From positions 186,001-250,000 of the forward strand of contig NZ_VRYZ01000002.1 in the NCBI RefSeq assembly GCF_008064635.1: 64,000 nucleotides of DNA, read 5' to 3'. The stretch is from Parahaliea aestuarii (GTDB taxonomy: Bacteria > Pseudomonadota > Gammaproteobacteria > Pseudomonadales > Halieaceae). The position numbers were made by a program, and so were the translations under genes. This document shows positions 31,999-40,606 of this stretch, piece by piece; positions within the stretch are counted from its first letter, which is position 1, and each line of letters opens with the position of its first letter. Below the pieces are notes generated by a model, which saw only the letters and a program-made list of their open reading frames with translations, was not told the DNA's origin and did no database searches.

Positions 31999-32853
31999 TC
32001 ACTTGCGCACCAGCCGCAGTTCGCCGTCCAGGTGAACGTCGCGCTGGGGAAAGGAAATCACCACATCGTGCTCGCGGAACAGGGCGTCAATGCGAAAGCG
32101 CAAATCGCTGCGAATCATGCGCAGGCCGCGCTCGGCGGTGGCATGGATCCATACATTCAGTTCAAAGGTCAGTGCGCTGTCGCCGAAGTCGTCGAAAATG
32201 ACCATCGGCGCCGGTTCGTTCAACACATCGGCGTGCTCCTCGGCCGCCTGCTGAATCAGGCGTTCAGTGAGGCGCACATCAGAGCCGTAGGCCACGCCAA
32301 CGCGCACCGCAGTACGCACCAGGGAATCCACCAGGGTCCAGTTGGTGACGGTGTTTTCCAGCAGATGGCTGTTGGGTATCAGCATATGCACGCCGTCCAC
32401 CCGGCGAAAGCGGGTGGAGCGAGTATTGATGGCCTCCACCGTACCGCGCGCGTCGCCAATTTCCAGGAAGTCACCGATCTTGATCGGCCGCTCCCACATC
32501 AGGATCCAGCCGCTGATGAAGTTGTTGATGATGTTCTGGGCGCCGAAGCCGACGCCGATGGCCACCGCCCCGGAAACAAAGGCGAAGGCGGTCAGGGGCA
32601 CGCCCACCATGTCGAGGGTTATCAGGCCCAGCACCACCAGGCCCACGATCATGAAGGCCCGGGACACCAGCTGTACCGCGTTCGGGTCGGTGCCGCGCCT
32701 GCCGAGATGGGTGCGGATAAAGCGGCCACTCCAGAGGATGGCGCTGATACCCAGCAGGACAAACATCACCACGGTGAGCACCTTGGCGAGATCGATCGTC
32801 ACCTCGCCAATGACGATCAGCGGGGTGTGAAGAATATTGACCAGTTCTTCCAT
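31999..32853 (-). CDS. Small-conductance mechanosensitive channel (MscS family)
   Basis: 284 residues from ATG 32853 (a GTG at 32880 would add nine). Three N-terminal membrane helices, the third being the pore helix TAFAFVSGAVAIGVGFGAQ-NIINNFISG, then the MscS beta domain (ERPIKIGDFLEIGDARGTVEAINTRSTRFRRVDG) and the alpha/beta C-terminal cage. It opens on membrane tension to release solutes during osmotic downshock. Divergent from the CorA-type gene, with only 44 bases between starts. Confidence 0.95.
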   Translation of the reverse strand: MEELVNILHTPLIVIGEVTIDLAKVLTVVMFVLLGISAILWSGRFIRTHLGRRGTDPNAVQLVSRAFMIVGLVVLGLITLDMVGVPLTAFAFVSGAVAIGVGFGAQNIINNFISGWILMWERPIKIGDFLEIGDARGTVEAINTRSTRFRRVDGVHMLIPNSHLLENTVTNWTLVDSLVRTAVRVGVAYGSDVRLTERLIQQAAEEHADVLNEPAPMVIFDDFGDSALTFELNVWIHATAERGLRMIRSDLRFRIDALFREHDVVISFPQRDVHLDGELRLVRK

Positions 32854-32897
32854 GCTATGATCCACAGCAGCTTTCAACACGGACTGTGGTGTTTAAC

Positions 32898-33872
32898 ATG
32901 ATACGGGCCAAGTTACTATCGGCGCAGGGTGAGCAACGCAGCGGCGCCCTGGAACTGGTGGAAGAATGGCGCGCCAGCGATGGCGCCTTCATGTGGCTGG
33001 ATATCGAAGGCGAGGTGACCAGCGACATTCGCGCCCTGCTGGTTTCACTGGGCTGCTCCGAGCTGGCTATTACCGACAGTGTGCGACTGCGCCATCCCCC
33101 CAAAATCGAGGCCTTCAGCGACAACACCTTCGTGCTGTTTCGCGGCATCGCGCGCATCGACGACGACCTCAACCTGACGCCGCAGCAGGTCGGCCTGTGG
33201 GTCGGCGACAACTACCTGATTTCAGTGCACCGCGGCCTTTCCGTCAGTATCAACCATTTCTGGCAGGAGCCGGCAGAAAATGCCTCTCTGGCCAATCCCG
33301 CCGAACTGGCCCTGCGCCTGCTGCACTTCGCCAGCGGCCGCTATCTGGACAAAATCCTCGAGTTTGAAGACACCCTGGGAGAGCTGGAAGACGCCCTGCT
33401 GACCGGGCATTCCGACAGTGTGATGCGGGAACTGGTGGGTTACCGCTCGCGCCTGCGCAAACTGCGGCGCATCTTCAACTATCACCACCAGATGACAACC
33501 CAGTTACTGCACGATGGCACTCCCCACCTCGGTTGCGGCGATCACGACGAGGCCAATCACCACCTGCGGCGCGACCTCTACGATCGCTGCGAGCGCCTCT
33601 TCAGCCTGTGCAACATGTACTACGAGATCTGCGGCGACCTGGTGGAGGGCTATATCTCCCTCACCTCCCACCAGCTCAACAACACCATGAAAGTGCTGAC
33701 CATCATCACCGCCATTTTCGTGCCGCTGGGCTTCCTGGCCGGACTCTACGGCATGAACTTCGAACACATGCCGGAACTGCATTTCCGCTACGGCTACTTC
33801 TTCATACTGTTCCTGATGATCAGTATTGCCGGTGGCATGTTGTGGCTGTTCCGGCGCATTCGCTGGCTATAG
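32898..33872 (+). CDS. CorA/ZntB family divalent cation transporter
   Basis: 324 residues. Large cytoplasmic N-terminal domain, long helix with the LEDTLGELEDALL pattern, then two C-terminal membrane helices separated by the pore-mouth signature YGMNFEHMPEL near residue 290. The N-terminal similarity and size fit ZntB (zinc) better than CorA (magnesium), but this is by eye. GTG 32886 is an alternative start. Ends in a convergent hairpin region. Confidence 0.9.
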   Translation: MIRAKLLSAQGEQRSGALELVEEWRASDGAFMWLDIEGEVTSDIRALLVSLGCSELAITDSVRLRHPPKIEAFSDNTFVLFRGIARIDDDLNLTPQQVGLWVGDNYLISVHRGLSVSINHFWQEPAENASLANPAELALRLLHFASGRYLDKILEFEDTLGELEDALLTGHSDSVMRELVGYRSRLRKLRRIFNYHHQMTTQLLHDGTPHLGCGDHDEANHHLRRDLYDRCERLFSLCNMYYEICGDLVEGYISLTSHQLNNTMKVLTIITAIFVPLGFLAGLYGMNFEHMPELHFRYGYFFILFLMISIAGGMLWLFRRIRWL

Positions 33873-33877
33873 AAACG

Positions 33878-33905
33878 GGCGCGGCGCCCCGCGAGGCGCC
33901 GCGCC
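33878..33905. terminator. Hairpin between convergent genes
   Basis: A perfect 11-base inverted repeat (33878-33888 with 33895-33905) of GC pairs with a 6-base loop sits in the 40-base gap between the cation transporter and the M20 peptidase gene. There is no T-run, so it may be a bidirectional pause/stabiliser rather than a full intrinsic terminator. Confidence 0.6.
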
Positions 33906-33912
33906 GGCCCCC

Positions 33913-35307
33913 TCAGGGCCCGGCCAGTTCGCGAATAATGATGCTCCAGTGATCCAGGGCGCCGTAGAAGGTCGCCTTGGGTACGCGCTCGTTGAGGCCG
34001 TGGGCGAACATTTCGTCCGGGTTCATGAACACACCGCTGACCGCCCAGGTGGGAATGCCCGCCTTGCGAAAGTGCATGCCGTCGGTACCACCTGACTCCA
34101 TGTAGGCCAGCAGGCTGACCTCCGGGTATCGGCTGTGTACCGCCTTGCCCACCGCCGCCATCACATCGTCGCGCAATTCGGAAATCGGGCTCTCTGTGGG
34201 CTCGCCCAGCAGCTTGAACTCAATGTTCTCATTGCCCACCACCTGCTTCAGCGTGTTCTCTACCTCCGCCACCGGCTCGCCGGGAAAAATGCGGCAATTC
34301 ACCGTCACCGTCGCCGTTTGCGGCAGGGCGTTCTCGGCGTGGCCGGCCCGCAGCATGGTCGGCACGCAGGTCGTGCGGATGGTGCCGACATAGGAGGGTT
34401 CACGGGCCAGGCGCTCTGCCGCGGCCTCGTCTTTCGGATCGTAGGCGAAGCGGGTCATCGCTTCACCCAGTTCGCCACCCATCAACTCGCCCGTCTGCTG
34501 GAAATAGGCCAGTGTCATTTCGCTCCAGCGCACCGGAAAATGGTGCCCCTGTATGCCCTGGATGGCAGCGGCCAGATCGTAGATGGCGTTATCCTCTCTG
34601 GGCCGCGAGCTGTGGCCGCCGGGATTGCGAACCGTGAGCTCCCAGGTCACGTAGGTTTTTTCCGCCGCCTGGACCCGATACACCAGCGCCTCGCCGCGCT
34701 CGTCCAACTGGCCGCCACCGGCATCGGAGTTCAGGGCGTAGGCCGCCTTCGCCAGGTCGGGGCGCTCGTAGGCCAGCATGCGGGTAGTCGTCATGCCGCT
34801 CTCTTCATCGCCGGAGAATACGAGATACAGATCGCGGCTGGGTACGAAACCCTCTTTGCGCAGGCGGATAAACGTGGATGTGAGCTGGGCGATACCAAAC
34901 TTGTTGTCGATGGTGCCGCGGCCGTAGAAGTAGTCCTCGTCGTCGGTGAGTTCAAAAGGTGGGCGCTCCCAATCGCTGGCCAGGGCCTCCACCACGTCCA
35001 TGTGCCCCAGAAACAGAATCGGCGCCTGATCGCTGTCCGGCGCAGCGCGGTAGCGTGCGACCAGCGCCGCGAAGTCGCCCTTGGGCAGCACTTCCACATC
35101 CTCCGCCGGAAACCCTGCCTCGCGCAGTTGCGCGGCGAGGTAGTTGGCGACCGGCAGGGTATTGCCCTTCTCCTTGGAGGTATCCGTTTCCACCAGGGTG
35201 CGGTAGATATCGAGGGTGCGGCTGGCGTGCTCTGAGAGCAGGGGCTCGGCACTGTGCCCCGAGAGGGGCAATAACAGGGCGCCGAGCAGGCAGGTAATAC
35301 GCTTCAT
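33913..35307 (-). CDS. Exported M20 family metallopeptidase
   Basis: 464 residues from ATG 35307 (GGAG upstream), with signal peptide MKRITCLLGALLLPLSGHSA. Di-zinc M20 motifs are present: FLGHMDVVEA near 100, YGRGTIDNKFG near 133 and FSGDEESGMTTTR near 168; the dimerisation lid lies in the middle. It cleaves small peptides or N-acyl amino acids, presumably in the periplasm. Confidence 0.93.
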   Translation of the reverse strand: MKRITCLLGALLLPLSGHSAEPLLSEHASRTLDIYRTLVETDTSKEKGNTLPVANYLAAQLREAGFPAEDVEVLPKGDFAALVARYRAAPDSDQAPILFLGHMDVVEALASDWERPPFELTDDEDYFYGRGTIDNKFGIAQLTSTFIRLRKEGFVPSRDLYLVFSGDEESGMTTTRMLAYERPDLAKAAYALNSDAGGGQLDERGEALVYRVQAAEKTYVTWELTVRNPGGHSSRPREDNAIYDLAAAIQGIQGHHFPVRWSEMTLAYFQQTGELMGGELGEAMTRFAYDPKDEAAAERLAREPSYVGTIRTTCVPTMLRAGHAENALPQTATVTVNCRIFPGEPVAEVENTLKQVVGNENIEFKLLGEPTESPISELRDDVMAAVGKAVHSRYPEVSLLAYMESGGTDGMHFRKAGIPTWAVSGVFMNPDEMFAHGLNERVPKATFYGALDHWSIIIRELAGP

Positions 35308-35426
35308 GGACAACTCCGGAGCTGGATTTGGAAGGGCGGCTGGACGAAATATCGCCAGGCGGCTTTTCCCGCGGGGCAGGCGGGTCTATTGTAAGGTGAA
35401 GGTCTGCCACTGATAAGGATAAAAAT

Positions 35427-36995
35427 ATGCGCAAAATCGAGCTCGCGGACGCCGGCTTTCTCTACATGGAAAAACGCCAGACCCCGATGCATGTCGGCGG
35501 CCTGCACCTGTTTACCCTGCCCGACGGCGCCGACGGCCCCGAATTCCTCAGCGAGCTGATGGAAGTACTGCGTACCCATGAGCCCTACCGCAAACCCTTC
35601 GGCGAGTACGTACGCCAGGGCAGGGCCGGCGCCATCGGCCCGCTGTACTGGGAGAAGGACCGCAATTTCGACATCGACTATCACGTGCGCCACTCTGCCC
35701 TGCCCCGCCCCGGCCGCTTTCGCGAGCTGTTTGTGCTGGTTTCCCGCCTGCACAGTATGCTGCTGGATCGCAACCGGCCGCTGTGGGAGATGTACCTGAT
35801 CGAAGGTTTGCAGAACCGCCAGTTCGCGCTTTACATGAAGATGCACCATGCCGCCACCGACGGCGCCGGCGCCATGCACATGATTAACGCCATGTATTCC
35901 AAGCGCCAGTCGGCGCGCACCCGGCGCTCGCCCCTGTCACTGGCTGCCTACGAGGAGTACAAGGCGCAACGCCGTATTGCCAGGCAGTCGAAGGTGCTGC
36001 CAAAGGAAGCGGAACTGCGCAATGTCACCGAGATCCTGCGCGATCAGTTTGACACCACTGCCAACCTGATGGGCGCCTTTCGCCGCTTTGGCAGCGCTTT
36101 CATCGGCCGCGGTGACGGCCTGGCGGTACCCTGGTACCAGATTCCCCACACCTCCCTGAACACCACGGTGACGGGCTCGCGCCGCTTTGTTGCACAGAGC
36201 TGGGATTTTGATCGCATACGCGCCGTGTGCAAGGCTGCGGAAGGCACCGTGAACGACATCGTGCTGGCCATGTGCGGCGGCGCCCTGCGCCGCTACCTGC
36301 TGGCCCAGGATGAACTGCCCCGCCACTCCCTGAAGGCGATGACGCCGGTGTCCCTGCGGGAAGAGAACGACCTCGACTCCTCCAATGCCATCGGCTTCAT
36401 GGTGGCCGACCTCGCCACCCACATCGACGACCCGGAACAGCGCCTGCGACGCACCCAGGACTCCATGCGCGCCGGCAAGGCCCTGCTACACAGCCTGTCG
36501 CGACGTGAGGCCATGCTGTTCATGCAGATAACCCAGGTACCCGCCCTGCTGGCCTCGGTGGTGGGGCTGGCCACCCGCTTCCCCGCCTTCAGCACCGTTA
36601 TTTCCAATGTACCGGGGCCACAGGAACAACTGTACTGGAACGGCGCCCGGGTCGACGGCATGTACCCGGCCTCCATTGTGTTCGACGGATTCGCCATGAA
36701 CATCACACTGGTGAGCTACAACAGGCAGCTCCACTTCGGTATTGTCGCCTGCCGCCGCTCCCTGCCCCAGGTGCAGCGCCTGATCGACTATCTCGAAGAG
36801 GCCCTGCAGGAGCTGGAAGTCATGGTGGGAATCAATCCGCCTGGAACGAAAAAGGCGGCCCCCAGGCCGCGCCGGCGCACGGCGCGCAAATCAGCAGCGG
36901 CGGCCGACACTGCGAAAAAACGCAGTAAAGCAAAGGTTGCCGGAAGCAAGAAAGCGACCAGGCCTCGCGCCAAACGTCCGGTTGCCGAGAGCTGA
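35427..36995 (+). CDS. Wax ester synthase/diacylglycerol acyltransferase (WS/DGAT) family
   Basis: 522 residues. The acyltransferase motif HHxxxDG is present as KMHHAATDGAG near residue 140, with the family opening LADAGFLYMEKRQTPMHVGG, the PLWEMYLIEGL motif near 115, and FSTVISNVPGPQEQLYWNGA near 390. WS/DGAT enzymes esterify acyl-CoA to fatty alcohols or diacylglycerol for storage lipid. The last 50 residues (from about 472) are an unusual Lys/Arg/Ala tail, rich in KKAA and RRR, resembling a histone-H1-like region. AAGGAT precedes the ATG. Confidence 0.93.
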   Translation: MRKIELADAGFLYMEKRQTPMHVGGLHLFTLPDGADGPEFLSELMEVLRTHEPYRKPFGEYVRQGRAGAIGPLYWEKDRNFDIDYHVRHSALPRPGRFRELFVLVSRLHSMLLDRNRPLWEMYLIEGLQNRQFALYMKMHHAATDGAGAMHMINAMYSKRQSARTRRSPLSLAAYEEYKAQRRIARQSKVLPKEAELRNVTEILRDQFDTTANLMGAFRRFGSAFIGRGDGLAVPWYQIPHTSLNTTVTGSRRFVAQSWDFDRIRAVCKAAEGTVNDIVLAMCGGALRRYLLAQDELPRHSLKAMTPVSLREENDLDSSNAIGFMVADLATHIDDPEQRLRRTQDSMRAGKALLHSLSRREAMLFMQITQVPALLASVVGLATRFPAFSTVISNVPGPQEQLYWNGARVDGMYPASIVFDGFAMNITLVSYNRQLHFGIVACRRSLPQVQRLIDYLEEALQELEVMVGINPPGTKKAAPRPRRRTARKSAAAADTAKKRSKAKVAGSKKATRPRAKRPVAES

Positions 36996-37001
36996 GACGC
37001 C

Positions 37002-37910
37002 CTACAGGCGTTCGGCAGAGAAGGTATCACAGGCCCCGATATCGCCGCGCTCAAAGCCGGTGCGGAACCAGCGCACCCGCTGCTCCGAGGTGCCGTGGGT
37101 AAAGCTGTCCGGTACCACCCGCTGGCCGGCTTCGCGCTGCAGGCGATCGTCGCCGATGGCGGTTGCCGCGCGCAGAGCCTCTTCCAGATCGCCCACCTCC
37201 AGCAGGTTGCGCTCGGTACTGGCGGCGTGACCCCACATGCCGGCAAAACAGTCAGCCTGTAGTTCCTGGCGCACCGACAGGGCGTTCACTTCCGCCTTGC
37301 TGCGACCGCGACCGGCGGCCTGTACTTGCTGGCTGATGCCGAGCAAGGTCTGTACGTGGTGACCCACTTCATGGGCAACAACATAGGCCTGGGCAAAATC
37401 CCCGGGCGCGCCGTGGCGGGCCTTCAGGTCGTGAAAGAACGACAGGTCGATGTAGAGCTGCTGGTCGCCGGGGCAGTAAAACGGCCCCACCGCAGCGGTG
37501 GCCATGCCGCAGGCGGAACTGACCCGGCCGGAGAACAGCACCAGGGTCGGCTCGCGGTAGTCCCGCGACATCTGCCGGAAGTAGTCGTGCCAGGTCTGCT
37601 CGGTATCCGCCAGCACTACCGAGGTGAAGTCCGCCAGCTCCTGTTCCTGCTGGCTGAAGGACGCGGGGGACTGGCTACTGGTAGCGACACCGCCACCCAG
37701 GAACAGCGACAGCACATCGATCCCCAGCATTCGCCCGCCCACCACCACCACGATCCCCACAATGAGTATGGTGCGCCCGACCTTGCTGCGAATCAGGGCC
37801 GGTAGAAAACGCAGCAGAACCGGCGCCGCTGAGGCGGCGCTGCTGTAGGAGGGTGTTTCGCCCCGCCGGTCTTCCACATTGCTGCTGCGCCGGCCGTCTT
37901 TCCATCGCAT
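37002..37910 (-). CDS. ypfJ: YpfJ family neutral zinc metallopeptidase
   Basis: 302 residues. Short basic N-terminus, one membrane helix near 45-60 (RTILIVGIVVVVGGRMLG), then a periplasmic zinc domain with VVAHEVGHHVQTLLG near 183 and the third-ligand helix RQELQADCFAGMWGH near 220. Family length and architecture are as expected for the putative neutral zinc metallopeptidases; substrates are unknown. Tail-to-tail with the WS/DGAT gene, 6 bases apart. Confidence 0.93.
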   Translation of the reverse strand: MRWKDGRRSSNVEDRRGETPSYSSAASAAPVLLRFLPALIRSKVGRTILIVGIVVVVGGRMLGIDVLSLFLGGGVATSSQSPASFSQQEQELADFTSVVLADTEQTWHDYFRQMSRDYREPTLVLFSGRVSSACGMATAAVGPFYCPGDQQLYIDLSFFHDLKARHGAPGDFAQAYVVAHEVGHHVQTLLGISQQVQAAGRGRSKAEVNALSVRQELQADCFAGMWGHAASTERNLLEVGDLEEALRAATAIGDDRLQREAGQRVVPDSFTHGTSEQRVRWFRTGFERGDIGACDTFSAERL

Positions 37911-38082
37911 GCTGCTATCTCCGCACCGTGGCTACTGCTGTTGGTTGTGGCTATTGATTGAGGCTTTTGCTCTTAATTCACCTTAGCAGGAGCTTTGCCG
38001 CTGGCAAGGCCACCGCAAGCTGCCTATCATGGCCCGATGATCGTTGTGGATCGACTTCCCGGGGCAGGCAGGACAGAGCGAC

Positions 38083-39540
38083 ATGGAAAACGGTATTCTC
38101 ATCGGCGGCAACGCTAGCGGCAAGGTTTATCTCGATCCGCGCTACGCCAATCGTCACGGCCTGGTAGCCGGGGCCACCGGTACCGGCAAGACGGTCACCC
38201 TGCAATGCCTGGCGGAGGGTTTCTCCGACATCGGCGTACCGGTATTCCTGGCCGACGTAAAAGGCGACATTTCCGGTATGTGCCAGCCCGGCAAGCCCCA
38301 CCCCAAGGTGGACGAACGGGTGCAGAGCATCGGTATCGACAACTATCAGCAGCGCGCCTTCCCGGTGGCCTTCTGGGATCTGTTTGGCAAAAAAGGCACG
38401 CCAGTGCGCGCCACCGTGTCGGAAATGGGGCCGCAATTACTGTCGCGCCTGCTGGACCTAAACGAAACCCAGGAAGGGGTGATGACCCTGGTGTTCGAGT
38501 TTGCCGACCGTGAGGGCATGCTGCTGCTGAACCTCGCAGACCTGCGCTCCACGCTCCAGTACCTGGCCGACAATCGCCAGGCACTGGGTAGCAATTACGC
38601 GGTCCCGGTCGCTTCGGTCAACGCCATTTTGCGCAGGCTGCTGGTATTGGAACGCGAGGGCGCCGGGAATTTTTTTAATGAGCCGGCACTGCAACTATCG
38701 GACTTCATGCAGACCACCCGCGACGGTCGCGGGGTGATCAACCTGCTGGCGGCGGATACCCTGATCAACAGCCCGCGGGTCTACTCCACCTTCCTGTTGT
38801 GGCTGCTTTCAGAACTGTTTGAAAACCTGCCGGAGCTGGGTGACCCTGAGAAACCCGTGCTGGTTTTCTTCTTCGACGAGGCCCACCTGCTGTTTCGCGA
38901 TGCCCCCAAAGCCCTGCTGGAAAAAGTCGAGCAGGTGGTGCGGCTGATCCGTTCCAAGGGCGTCGGCGTGTATTTCGTCACCCAGAGCCCGGCCGACATT
39001 CCCGACACCGTGCTGGCCCAGCTCGGCAACCGGGTGCAGCACGCCCTGCGCGCCTACACCCCCGCCGAACGCAAGGCGGTGCGGGTAGCCGCCCAGTCCT
39101 TTCGCGAAAACCCGGCCCTGGATACGGTGACCGCCATCAGCGAACTCGGTGTGGGGGAAGCCCTGGTCTCCACCCTCAGGGACAGGGGCATCCCCAGCCA
39201 GGTGGAACGGGTACTGGTGCGGCCGCCCTGCTCGCGCATGGGCAAGGCCAGCATGGCGGAGCGCCAGGCCGTGCTGGATCACGACCCCAACCAGCAGCGC
39301 TACCGCGATGCTGTCGACCCGCGCTCTGCCCACGAGATTCTCACCGAGCGAACCGCCGCGGCGCTGCAACAGACCGAGGAAGCAGAGTTGAAAAAACGGG
39401 CGAAAAAAGCGGGTTCCAGCCCATCGTCCCGGCGCCAGAGTACCGGCGAGGCCTTCTTCAAGAGCCTCGCCCGGGCCGCGGGCAGCAGCCTCGGCCGCCA
39501 GCTATTTCGAGGCCTGCTGGGATCGTTGCTGAAAAAATAA
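38083..39540 (+). CDS. HerA-like ATPase (DUF853 family)
   Basis: 485 residues from ATG 38083 with AGGA upstream. Walker A GATGTGKT near residue 32, Walker B VLVFFFDEAHLLF near 265, and a FVTQSPADIPDTVLAQLGNRVQHALRA sensor/arginine-finger-like region near 300-330. This is the YjgR/DUF853 group of FtsK/HerA-superfamily ATPases, usually hexameric and of unknown job; no NurA-like partner is adjacent. The C-terminus is basic and ends LFRGLLGSLLKK. Confidence 0.92.
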   Translation: MENGILIGGNASGKVYLDPRYANRHGLVAGATGTGKTVTLQCLAEGFSDIGVPVFLADVKGDISGMCQPGKPHPKVDERVQSIGIDNYQQRAFPVAFWDLFGKKGTPVRATVSEMGPQLLSRLLDLNETQEGVMTLVFEFADREGMLLLNLADLRSTLQYLADNRQALGSNYAVPVASVNAILRRLLVLEREGAGNFFNEPALQLSDFMQTTRDGRGVINLLAADTLINSPRVYSTFLLWLLSELFENLPELGDPEKPVLVFFFDEAHLLFRDAPKALLEKVEQVVRLIRSKGVGVYFVTQSPADIPDTVLAQLGNRVQHALRAYTPAERKAVRVAAQSFRENPALDTVTAISELGVGEALVSTLRDRGIPSQVERVLVRPPCSRMGKASMAERQAVLDHDPNQQRYRDAVDPRSAHEILTERTAAALQQTEEAELKKRAKKAGSSPSSRRQSTGEAFFKSLARAAGSSLGRQLFRGLLGSLLKK

Positions 39541-39552
39541 AAAGGCCGTGGC

Positions 39553-40503
39553 TCAGTGCGCGCCGTCACCACGCACTTTTTGCACGGCGCCCACCATTGC
39601 CAGCGTGAGCGCCCCGGCCACCACGCCGAACAGCGCAGACAGCAGCGTGGAACCGGCAAAATGGATGACAGGCCCCAGCGCGGCAATGTCGCTACCGGCC
39701 GCCACCAGATGTTCGATAACTTCCGCAACCGGGTGCAGGCCATGCACCAGAATGCCGCCGCCAACCATGAACATGGCCAGGGTGCCAACAATGCCGAGGG
39801 CCTTCATCAGCCAGGGGGCAAAGGACAGCAGGAAACGGCCCAGCCAGCGGAGAAAGGCCCTGGCCGGACCCTGCCCCTCGCGCTGGCTGAGGTAGAGACC
39901 GGCATCGTCCATCTTGATAATGCCTGCCACCAGGCCGTAAACCCCCACCGTCATCACCAGGGCGATGGTGCAAACCACCAGTACCTGGGTGCTGAACACC
40001 GCGTCCGCCACCGTACCGAGGGTGATCACGATAATCTCCGCGGACAGGATGAAGTCGGTGCGGATGGCACCGTTGATCTTGGCCTTCTCTTCCACCACCA
40101 GGTCGCGGGCCGGGTCAGCCGCCTTTTCCAGCAACGCCTTGTGACGGGACTCGTCTTCGGCCCTGGAATGCAGCAGCGGGTGGGCGAGTTTTTCAAAGCC
40201 CTCGTAACACAGGAACAGGCCGCCCAGCATCAGCAGTGGCGTAATCAACCAGGGCGCGACTACGGAAATCAACAGCGCGGCGGGAACCAGAATGCACTTG
40301 TTGCGGAAGGAGCCTTTCGCCACCGCCCACACCACCGGCAGCTCGCGATCGGCCTTGACCCCCGAAACCTGCTCGGCGTTGACCGCCAGATCGTCCCCGA
40401 GGACCCCGGCTGTTTTCTTCGCCGCCACCTTGGACAGCACCGAGACATCGTCGAGGATCGTCGCGATGTCATCGATCAATACCAGCAGACTGCTACCGGC
40501 CAC
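39553..40503 (-). CDS. DUF808 family inner-membrane protein
   Basis: 316 residues, GTG start with GAGG six bases upstream. Opening [43 protein letters not shown] is the DUF808 (YedI) signature, followed by about seven membrane helices (for example [24 protein letters not shown] and [21 protein letters not shown]). Function unknown. Tail-to-tail with the HerA-like gene. Confidence 0.93.
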   Translation of the reverse strand: MAGSSLLVLIDDIATILDDVSVLSKVAAKKTAGVLGDDLAVNAEQVSGVKADRELPVVWAVAKGSFRNKCILVPAALLISVVAPWLITPLLMLGGLFLCYEGFEKLAHPLLHSRAEDESRHKALLEKAADPARDLVVEEKAKINGAIRTDFILSAEIIVITLGTVADAVFSTQVLVVCTIALVMTVGVYGLVAGIIKMDDAGLYLSQREGQGPARAFLRWLGRFLLSFAPWLMKALGIVGTLAMFMVGGGILVHGLHPVAEVIEHLVAAGSDIAALGPVIHFAGSTLLSALFGVVAGALTLAMVGAVQKVRGDGAH

Positions 40504-40606
40504 AGCTCACCTCGTATTTCCGCTCACACATATCAGGTTCGCCTCCAGGCGATGAATGTGAACGCGAGTGTACCCCAGTCGCGAAACGGTACAAGGCCGA
40601 CCCGCT

